Assembly: GCA_023374025.1 (NCBI GenBank)
Contig: SIJG01000105.1
Location: 1-64,000 of the forward strand
From: Heterodera schachtii
Lineage: Eukaryota > Nematoda > Chromadorea > Rhabditida > Heteroderidae
Length of the DNA stretch: 64,000 nt
Direction of reading: 5' to 3'
The position numbers and the translations under genes are program-made. The number at the start of each line of letters is the position of its first letter. Positions within the stretch are counted from its first letter, which is position 1. Shown in pieces: positions 49,980-59,044 of the stretch. The notes under the pieces were generated by a model. The model was not told where the DNA came from. It made no database searches and saw only the letters and a program-made list of their open reading frames with translations.

Positions 49980-52220
49980 CCGCCCCCCCCCCAAAAAAAA
50001 GTACCACATGACCACTCCCCCCCTCCCAAAATGCCACATGATCCAATTCCGCCCCCACCCAAATGCCCATGCCCCCCCCCCCCTCCTCCGTCGTTTTTCC
50101 CACCCCATCTCAATGCCGCCGCTTCCAAATTCGATCGCCGTCCTTTCCTCCTCCTCCTCCAAAATGGGTTCGTATTCGCTTCTCCGTTGTCCCATCAGTG
50201 TCGCCTCTCTCCATTGGCCGCGTTTGTTTCTTTTGCGGAGCAAAAGTAAAAATCCCGAAGAATTGCCGGCCCAACAAAAAAGCAGAAGCAGAATAAGAAG
50301 GAAAAGCCCGTAGAAAGTGAGCAAAAGTGGTGGCAACGGAAAAAGATGTTCAGTGGGAGAAGCGGAAAGTGCTAAAGGGGAAGAGAAGAGGAAGTGGGGA
50401 GAAGAGAATGGGAAAAATGAAGGAGAAAGAGAGAAGAGCGAGAGGAAGAAGAAGGAAGAGAATGGAAGAGAGAAAATGGAAAAGGAAGGAGGAGGAGAGA
50501 AGAGCGAGAGGAAGAAGAAGAGAAGAGGAAGTGGAGAGAAGAGAATGGGAAAAATGAAGGAAAAGGAGAGAAGAGCGAGAGGAAGAAGAAGGAAGAGAAT
50601 GGAAGAGAGAAAATGAAAAAGGAAGGAGGAGGAGAGAAGAGCGAGAGGAAGAAGAAGAAAAGAGAAGTGGGGAAAAGAGAATGGGAAAAATGAAGGAGAA
50701 GGAGAGAAGAGCGAGAGGAAGAAGAAGAGGAAGGAAGAGAATGGAAGAGAAAAAATGGAAAAATCAAGGAGAAGGAGAGAAGAGCGAGAGGAAGAAGAAG
50801 GAAGAGAATGGAAGAGAGAAAATGAAAAAGGAAGGAGGAGGAGAGAAGAGCGAGAGGAAGAAGGAAGAGAAAAATGGAAAAGGAAGGAGGAGGAGATAAG
50901 AGCGAGAGGAAGAAGGAAGAGAATGGAAGAGAGAAAATGAAAAAGGAAGGATGAGTAGAGAAGAGCGAGAGGAAGAAGAAGAAAAGAGAAGTGGGGAGAA
51001 GAGAATGGGAAAAATGAAGGAGAAAGAGAGAAGAGCGAGAGGAAGAAGAAGGAAGAGAATGGAAGAGAGAAAATGGAAAAGGAAGGAGGAGGAGAGAAGA
51101 GCGAGAGGAAGAAGAAGAGAAGAGGAAGTGGGGAGAAGAGAATGGGAAAAATGAAGGAAAAGGAGAGAAGAGCGAGAGGAAGAAGAAGGAAGAGAATGGA
51201 AGAGAGAAAATGAAAAAGGAAGGAGGAGGAGAGAAGAGCGAGAGGAAGAAGAAGAAAAGAGAAGTGGGGAGAAGAGAATGGGAAAAATGAAGGAGAAGGA
51301 GAGAAGAGCGAGAGGAAGAAGAAGAGGAAGGAAGAGAATGGAAGAGAAAAAATGGAAAAATCAAGGAGAAGGAGAGAAGAGCGAGAGGAAGAAGAAGGAA
51401 GAGAATGGAAGAGAGAAAATGAAAAAGGAAGGAGGAGGAGAGAAGAGCGAGAGGAAGAAGAAGAAAAGAGAAGTGGGGAGAAGAGAATGGGAAAAATGAA
51501 GGAGAAGGAGAGAAGAGCGAGAGGAAGAAGAAGAGGAAGGAAGAGAATGGAAGAGAAAAAATGGAAAAATCAAGGAGAAGGAGAGAAGAGCGAGAGGAAG
51601 AAGAAGGAAGAGAATGGAAGAGAGAAAATGGAAAAGGAAGGAGGAGGAGAGAAGAGCGAGAGGAAGAAGAAGAAAAGAGAAGTGGGGAGAAGAGAATAGG
51701 AAAAATGAAGGAGAAGGAGAGAAGAGCGAGAAAAATAAAGGACATGATTTTGAAGAAGTTCGCTGCTGTGAACAGAAACTGGAATTCTGAATTTCCGGGT
51801 CCTTTATGTGACGCAAAATTGGGCGAGGGGTCCGTTCCCATTCCGGGCTCTGCCAGTGAAGGACCTTGGATTGAAAGGCATTGTCCATCAGCCGAATTGC
51901 TAACAACACAAATCATTCCCGTGGGGCATGTTTGGCGTTCCGTTGAACACCAATCAACGCCAGTTGAGTTTTCCTGCTGAATTTCTTAATGATACAGTAA
52001 CCAAATTCATACGGTATTTCTCAGTTTTCTTTCTCTGTCCGAGCAAAAGTCTCACCGCCTTTCTGCCCTCACAATGTTCCCCTTCAAATTGGGCTCGGCA
52101 TTTGCAGGTGTATGCTTTGTCCCGTCTCCTCCACTTTCGCTTATGGCCATTTTCTGTGCATGTCCCACCATTCCAACAGGGAAAGGCATCGCATGGACTG
52201 CCCTCTGTACTCAAATCCAT
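49980..52220 (-). CDS. Putative EGF-domain single-pass membrane protein (split by a GA array)
   Basis: Minus strand. An exon starting near 52220 (MDLSTEGSPCDAFPCWNGGT) encodes one complete EGF-like domain. Its six cysteines are spaced C-x4-C-x5-C-x17-C-x-C-x8-C and end FEGEHCEGRKA before a good GTGAGA donor. The next likely exon, after ...CATTAAG near 51990, encodes STGVDWCSTERQTCPTGMIC and VVSNSADGQCLSIQGPS. The GA-rich array (50340-51740) would be intronic. Near 50310 a helix GLFLLILLLLFCWAG is followed by RKRNKRGQWRE and SEYEPILEEEEER, resembling a membrane anchor with a cytoplasmic tail. I infer that these belong to one gene; no signal-peptide exon is placed (a candidate MLNVCCLLPASFALQNL lies near 52950). 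Alternatives are a fragment of a larger EGF protein or a decayed copy. Confidence 0.4.
50340..51740. repeat. 1.4-kb purine-rich (GA) tandem array
   Basis: About 20 copies of AGAGAAGAGCGAGAGGAAGA (some lightly changed) spaced roughly 60-72 bases apart. They are grouped into larger units that recur, for example the stretch from 50640 resembles that from 51240 and 51440. The plus strand is nearly all purine. A minus-strand 514-codon frame across it is a repeat artefact. Confidence 0.9.
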
Positions 52221-53299
52221 TTTAAATTAATTTTTTTATTTATTCGCTCTAATAAATGATTTTTTATTCAAAAATTGCCTAATTAATCATACGGTCATAC
52301 CGTAAATAAGTCGAGAAGAAACGCCATCAATGAAGAAGTTTTGATTTTGATCGTTCAGAGGAAATGAAGAATGATTCTTTTCGATCATTTTTTAATGTAT
52401 TAAAAGGAAAGCGTAATTGGATATTAATTGTAAGTTATAAAACAAAATGCCCCAAAGAATGAAAAGACTTTCTCAAGGGAAAGGCACTTTTGGGACCCCT
52501 CAAAACGAAACGATGAGAGAAGAAACAAATAAATGAGTCGGTCGTCCAAAAAAGCTTCTTCTTTTATATGGCTTGGTCGCCGCCCAATTGGAGCCTCGAG
52601 GGAATGCCAATGCCAACCCAGGCAAAGAGAAAGACAATTGGCACATTTTTTACACTATTAGCATTGGCCAGCAAATGGTCCTTTTGGGAAATTGTGCCAA
52701 AAATTGCTGCTTTTTGTTGCTCCAAAATAGTTAGTTAGCTGTAAAATAATGCTAATATGAGCAAGGCGAAATAAAATGTATCAATGTCAAATGAGCGAAT
52801 GGCACGAGCGATGGGAGAAAAACAACACGCGAAAATTTCGCTTCCATTAATTATTGACATGCCATAAATACAAAAGTAAGCGCTCATTAAAAAAAGGAAA
52901 AGCCGAGATTTTGTAAAGCAAAGGAAGCCGGCAAAAGACAACACACATTAAGCATTTGAAAAAGCAATCAATCCTCTGTTCTTGAGTTATTCATTCTGTT
53001 TTGTCTCCGGCAAAAATATGATACCCATTTTGGAACAAAAAGTCAAAAATTGGTATCCATTCAAAATTTTTATTTTGTTCGAGCTCGAGTCCGGGGTTCA
53101 CAATTAGTCAAAATGAATGTCAATTTGTGCACGGCGACCCCAAAATTTTAAAAAGATAATTTAAAAAAAAAGAAATGACAATCTACATTATTACCGAAAA
53201 ATGTTTTATTAATAGCTTAAAAATCATTTTCTGGTTTTAATCTTAAAATGAATTAAATAATAAATATTTTAATTTGAAATGATTTTTTTTCTTATTAAA
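52221..53299. other. Intergenic AT-rich region with possible repeat remnants
   Basis: The stretch near 53010-53150 (GATACCCATTTTGG ... GGTATCCATTC ... GGGGTTCACAATTAG ... GCGACCCCAAAA) resembles the core of the foldback element at 60466-60600 and may be a decayed relative. No supported gene. Confidence 0.35.
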
Positions 53300-53310
53300 T
53301 TTATTTAACT

Positions 53311-53352
53311 AGCCCGAAAGCGCGCCTTCGGCGCGCATTTGGGCTAGCTATA
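53311..53352. repeat. GC-rich hairpin flanked by CTAGCCC / GGGCTAG
   Basis: GCGCGCC-TTC-GGCGCGC forms a 7-bp stem with a 3-base loop, extended through an A-A mismatch to CTAGCCC/GGGCTAG. It stands out in very AT-rich DNA. Confidence 0.75.
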
Positions 53353-53539
53353 AAAGCGAAATTGTTTCAATAAAACTATTACAAAATAAAAAAAAAATTT
53401 TCCTGAATTTTTGATTTTGTTCAAATAAGTCATTGTCTAAAATTTTTTAAAATAAAATAAATTTGAAATCAAGATTCTCAAAACTTAAACCCCTGTTTAG
53501 AATAGAAATCTGCGTTCTAGTTAAAACAGTTTAATTTTT

Positions 53540-53969
53540 TTTCAGGCTCACTCTCTTCTTTCTCTCTCTCTCTCTTTTTGTTTCTCTTTGTCTCTCTCTC
53601 ACTGTTTCTCTTTGTCTTTCTCTCTCTCTCTCTCTCTGTCTCTCACTCGATCTCTCTCTCTTTCTTTTTCTCTCCTCTCTCTTCATTCACTCTCTTTCGG
53701 TGTCTCTCTCTCTTTTTGTCTCTCTCTCGCTTTCTCTCTCCCAGTCTCTCTATTCATTTTCTCTCTCTCTCTCTTTGTGTCTCACTCTCTCTCTCTCACT
53801 GTCTCTTTCTTTCTGTCTTTTTCTCTATTTCATGGTCAACTCTCTCCACTCCCTCTGTCTGTCTCTCTCCACTCTCTCTGTGTCTCACTCACTCTCTTTG
53901 TGTCTCACTCTCTCTCTCTCTTTGTCTCTCTCTCGCTCTCAACCTCTCCCTCCCTCTTTCTCTCCTCCG

Positions 53970-54001
<32 letters not shown>

Positions 54002-54960
54002 CTCACTCTCTCTCTTTCTTTTTCTCTCCTCTCTCTTCACTCTTCACCCTCTCTCTGTCTTTTTTCTCTCTCTCTCTCTCTCTCTCTTCACTTCGCTCTG
54101 TCTTTCTCTCTCTCTCTATCTCCTTTTCTCTTTCTCTCTCTAGTCTCTCACTCTCTCTCTCTATCTCCCAGTCTCTCTATTCATTTTCTCTCTCTCTCTC
54201 TTTGTGTCTCACTCTCTCTCTCTCACTGTCTCTTTCTTTCTGTCTTTTTCTCTATTTCATGGTCAACTCTCTCCACTCCCTCTGTCTGTCTCTCTCCACT
54301 CTCTCTGTGTATCACTCACTCTCTTTGTGTCTCACTCTCTCTCTCTCTCTCTTTGTCTCTCTCTCGCCCTCAACCTCTCCCTCCCTCTTTCTCTCCTCCG
54401 CTCTCTCTCTCTCTCTCTCACTATCTCTCACTCTCTCTCTTTCTTTTTCTCTCCTCTCTCTTCACTCTTCACCCTCTCTCTGTCTTTTTCTCTCTCTCTC
54501 TCTCTCTCTTCACTTCGCTCTGTCTTTCTCTCTCTCTCTATCTCCTTTTCTCTTCTCTCTCTAGTCTCTCACTCTCTCTTCTCTCTTCTCTCTCTCTCTC
54601 CAGTCTCTCTTTCTCCTTTCTCTCTCCTCATTCTCTCTCTCTCTCTCTCTCTCTTTTCTCCCTCCTCTTTTCTCTCTCTTCTTTTCTCTTTCTCTCTCTC
54701 CCAGTCTCTCACTCTCTCTCTCTCCTCTTCTCTCTCTCGCTCTCTACCAGTCTCTCTCTTCTTTTTTCTCTCTCCCAGTCTCTCTCTCTTCTTTTTTCTC
54801 ACTCTCTCCTTCTCTCTATCCTCTTTTCTTTCTCTCTTCTTTTCTCTTTCTCTCTCTCCCAGTCTCTCTCTCTTCTTTTCTCTCACTCTCTCCTTCTCTC
54901 TATCCTCTTTTCCTTCTTATTTTCTCTTCTCTCTCCCAATCTCTCACCTTTCTTTTTTTC
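53540..54960. repeat. 1.4-kb (CT)n array with a 427-bp tandem duplication
   Basis: Almost pure TCTCTC on the plus strand. A distinctive word, CTATTTCATGGTCAACTCTC, occurs at about 53825 and again at about 54252, 427 bp apart. Surrounding sequence is also duplicated. Long Ser/Leu frames (up to 466 codons) are artefacts. Confidence 0.9.
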
Positions 54961-55313
54961 ATATTTTTTCAAAACAAAATTGGCATAACGTCTATAAGCG
55001 CAAATTCAAATGGGGTAAATGTCGCGGACACACAGACACACAGAAATTGTCAAATTTATATATGGAATGAGCTATTCTAATTTAAAAATGAAGACAAAGC
55101 GCCAAAGGCGCGTAAAAATTCAAAAAACGGCTTTGTTTGCTTTTTGCCTTTGATAAAATGTACAAAATCGGAGTCATTTTTGTTTGCGAATTATTCCCTT
55201 TTAATGTAAAAATAAGAAGATGATAAACATATATTGGTCATTTTTGAAATTGTTTAATAAGATATAATTTATGCTTTCATAATTTAGCAACTTACATAAA
55301 ATCTGATGACAAA

Positions 55314-58300
55314 ATGAGTGCCCAATCTGACACCCCTAACAATTATGTGTTAAAACGGAATGGTCGTAAAGAGGATATCTTTTTGGACAAGATAACGTCA
55401 CGCGTCAAAAAGCTGTGTTATGGCCTTAACATGCAATTCATTGACCCGGTACGTGCCTGACTTTGTTCATTTTGCATTAACAAGTAATTATTCCCCAATT
55501 GTTCAGCTCAAAGTGACTTTCAAAGTCGTAAAAGGCATTTACAAAGGGGTGACCACCGTCGAATTGGACAATTTGGCAGCCGAAGTGGCGGCCTCAATGA
55601 CCGTGACCCATCCCGACTACGCACTTCTCGCAGCTCGGATTGCCGTTTCTAATCTGCACAAACAGACTAACAAAGTTAGCCGTCGTAATGCTTAATAAAA
55701 CGTGGCTAGTAAATTCAAGAATTACTTTGTCCTGGATCGGCAGACATACTGAAACGGACCTTTTTTATCTAGTTCAAAAAAACCCAATTTGAGACAAGGA
55801 AGCCTTTAGGGGCTCTACAATATTAATTATTAAAACAAGTAAAATGGGGTTTATTATTTAAAATGTTGAATTTAAAAATCACTAGCAAAGAATAAAAACA
55901 ATGTAAATTTTTAATTTATTTAAGGCTTTCTCAGAGGTTATTTCCGATCTCTACCATTATGTTCACCCAAAAAATAAACGTCAAATGCCAATGGTCAGCA
56001 AAAAAACGTACGACATTGTGATGGCAAATGCACAGGTGAATTATATGACATTTTAATTGTTTATTCCATTTTATTTAAGGCCCTTAATTCAGCAATTATT
56101 TACGACCGGGACTTCAGCTACACATATTTTGGGTTTAAGACACTTGAACGTTCTTATTTGTTGAAAATTGACGGGAAAGTTGTTGAGCGTCCCCAACACA
56201 TGCTTATGCGAGTTGCCATTGGAATTCATTACGAAGACATCACGGCGGCAATTAATGTGTTGTATAGTTAATTATAATTGGAAATGTATGTGAGTGCTTC
56301 ATTAATCGCCTCATTTTTACAGACGTATAATTTGATGTCCGAGCGGTGGTTTACCCATGCCACGCCCACTCTGTTCAATGCCGGCACCTGCCGTCCCCAA
56401 CTTTCTTCCTGCTTCCTCCTGACAATGGTCGACGATTCCATAGAAGGCATTTGCACGACTTTGGATCGCTGTGCTCTCATTTCCAAATCCGCGGGTGGGA
56501 TTGGGTTGAACGTGCATTGCATTCGAGCCCAAGGATCATACATTGCTGGGGTTCTTTCCCGTCTTTTTTTGTTTTCGTTTAAATGGATTTGCAGACTAAT
56601 GGCACTTCCAATGGTCTCGTGCCGATGTTGCGAGTGTTTAACGCCATGGCAAAATATGTGGACCAAGGGGGGAACAAAGTTAACCTTGCACCAGTGTTGG
56701 AAATTGTTCATATTTATTTTTAAGCGGCCTGGCGCCTTTTCCATTTATTTGGAGCCATGGCATGCTGACGTCATCGATTTCCTGGAGTTGCGCAAGAACA
56801 CCGGGTCTGAGGACGAACGAGCCCGAGATCTTTTTTACGCGCTTTGGGTTCCCGATCTGTTCGTAAATATAACGTAGACAATGTCATTTGGGTCTTTTAA
56901 TTTTCAGCTTTATGAAACGTGTCAAGGAAGACCAAGTTTGGTCATTGATGTGCCCAAACGAATGCCCCGGACTTGACGATTGTTGGGGAGAGAAGTTTGA
57001 AGAGCTCTACCAACAGTAGGAATTTTTTATTGCTTTTCAATGTCTAAACGACTGGCAGTTACAAATAGAGAAAACACCGAGATTCATTAATAGGTATGAA
57101 AACGAACAGCGCTTTCGTCGCCAATTGCCGGCTCGTGAAGTGTGGAAGTGCATAATCAGTGCCCAGACTGAGAGCGGCACTCCTTATATGATGTTCAAGG
57201 ACGCGTGTAACCGAAAGTCAAATCAGCAAAATTTGGGCACCATTAAATGCTCCAATTTGTGTTGCGAAATTGTCGAATATTCGTCGCCCGAAGAGACCGC
57301 CGTCTGCAATTTGGCCTCTGTTGCGCTCAATCGCTTTGTTCTTGGAGAAGGAAACGGACCGAACCAACGAAAATTCGATTTTGAAAAGCTCAAAGGAGTG
57401 ACCAAAACAGTGACACAAAACCTTAACAAAGTCATCGATGTCAACGATTACCCAACGGAGTGCTCAAAACGCTCAAACAAACGCCACCGTCCCATTGGAA
57501 TTGGTGTTCAGGTGAATACCCTGAAAATAATGGCATAAAACATTCACTTCAGGGATTGGCTGATACTTTTATGCTGATGCGTTACCCGTTCAACAGCGAA
57601 CAGGCGCGTTTGCTGAACAAACAAATCTTTGAGACCATTTATTATGGGGCGCTGGAGGCGTCTTGTGAGTTGGCGGAGAAATTCGGATCCTATGAGACGT
57701 ATGAAGGCTCACCGGTCAGCAAAGGCATTTTGCAATACGACATGGTTGGCATGGAGGGGTGAGAATTAATTTATTCGATCGATCACTTTTTAGTGGGATG
57801 TTGTACCAACGGATTTATGGGACTGGCTGCTGCTCAAAGAACGCATTTCAAAGTTCGGTGTTCGGAACAGTTTGCTGGTCGCCCCTATGCCAACTGCTTC
57901 GACAGCACAAATCCTCGGCAACAACGAGTCCATTGAGCCGTACACTTCAAATGTGTACAGCCGTCGTGTCCTTTCGGGAGACTTTCAAGTAAAATTGCCA
58001 AAAAAATTTATGGATGACCAAAGAATTCTTAAACATTTAAGATTAGTTTCTATATGTGTTTTCAGATTGTCAATCCGCATTTGATGAAGGATTTGATTGA
58101 ACTCAATCTTTGGGATGATCAAATGAAGAACAGACTAATCGCGGAGAACGGATCGGTGCAGAACATCAAGCAGTTGCCGCAAGAAATCAAAGACCTGTAC
58201 AAGACCGTGTGGGAAATACCGCAGAAGGACATTTTGAAAATGGCCGCCGATCGCGCCGCTTTCATTGACCAAAGCCAATCCCTTAACATTCACATAGCGC

Positions 58301-58799
58301 AGCCGAACTATGCTAAACTGAGCTCCATGCACTTTTACGCCTGGTCATTGGTCGGTTATCGACTAATTATTAATAAATAAAAAGTTGTATTAATTTTATG
58401 CCTTTTATTCCTTTTTTATAACATTGCGTAAAAAAGAACACCTATAAGTTTAGGACGATAATAAAAATACCATGAAAAAATAAATTCAAAAAATAATGCT
58501 AATTCGACCAAACAGGGGGGGGGGACTATGTATGTTACGACTCATTAATGGGTACCATCGTTTAGGGACTTAAAACCGGGATGTATTACCTGCGCACTCG
58601 TCCGGCTGTCGATGCTGTTCAGTTCACTGTGGACAAAATGGCCCTTCGGGGAACAATTGCCAAGGACGAATCTGTCGAAATTGACGTTTTGAAAGACAAG
58701 GAAAACATTTGTGCCAATTCGGAGTTGCGCGTGCCGTCCAAACGCAAATACAATGAACAATTGGAGGAGGGTGATGGGTGTTTGATGTGTTCCGGTTGA
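55314..58799 (+). CDS. rnr-1: Ribonucleoside-diphosphate reductase large subunit (class Ia)
   Basis: It makes deoxyribonucleotides with the small R2 subunit. It starts [20 protein letters not shown] at 55314, the ATP-cone domain. [55 protein letters not shown] (first active-site Cys), KYVDQGGNK joined to [20 protein letters not shown] and [20 protein letters not shown] (Asn, Cys and Glu of the radical site) follow. So do [14 protein letters not shown] (second redox Cys), [39 protein letters not shown] and GMYYLRTRP with the paired Tyr of the radical path. The C-terminal tail DGCLMCSG supplies the redox-shuttle CxxC and ends at 58799. All expected catalytic residues are present and splice junctions phase cleanly. 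The next gene begins 246 bp downstream in the same direction. Confidence 0.95.
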
Positions 58800-59044
58800 T
58801 GGATTGTTTTTCCATTTATTTGATTGTATTTTTGGGCATTTTTTTTATTTGGCTTTAACCATTGGTTTTCGTTAAACATATGATAAATTGATATTTTGCT
58901 TGTTTAAAACATTCCCTTCTCTTTTGGTGTATATTGTTAATACATAAAACATATTTTTAAAAATTACCCTTTCGCTTTCAAAGTTTACAATTAATAAGTA
59001 TTCATTGTAACATCTCGTCACCTTTTTGATTTATTCCGCCGACT
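58800..59044. other. Short spacer between ribonucleotide reductase and Dishevelled
   Basis: 245 bp, AT-rich, with poly-T near 58835-58850. The length would fit an intercistronic region as well as separate genes. Confidence 0.4.

Noticed and set aside
50372..51916. A 514-codon minus-strand open frame
   Set aside because: It is the GA tandem array translated (endless SSSSRSSLLLLPF-type units). Only its first part, with WCSTERQTCPTGMIC in the same frame, looks like real coding sequence.
53578..55070. Several 150-466-codon Ser/Leu-rich frames
   Set aside because: Translation of the (CT)n array. All three frames stay open because the repeat lacks stop codons.
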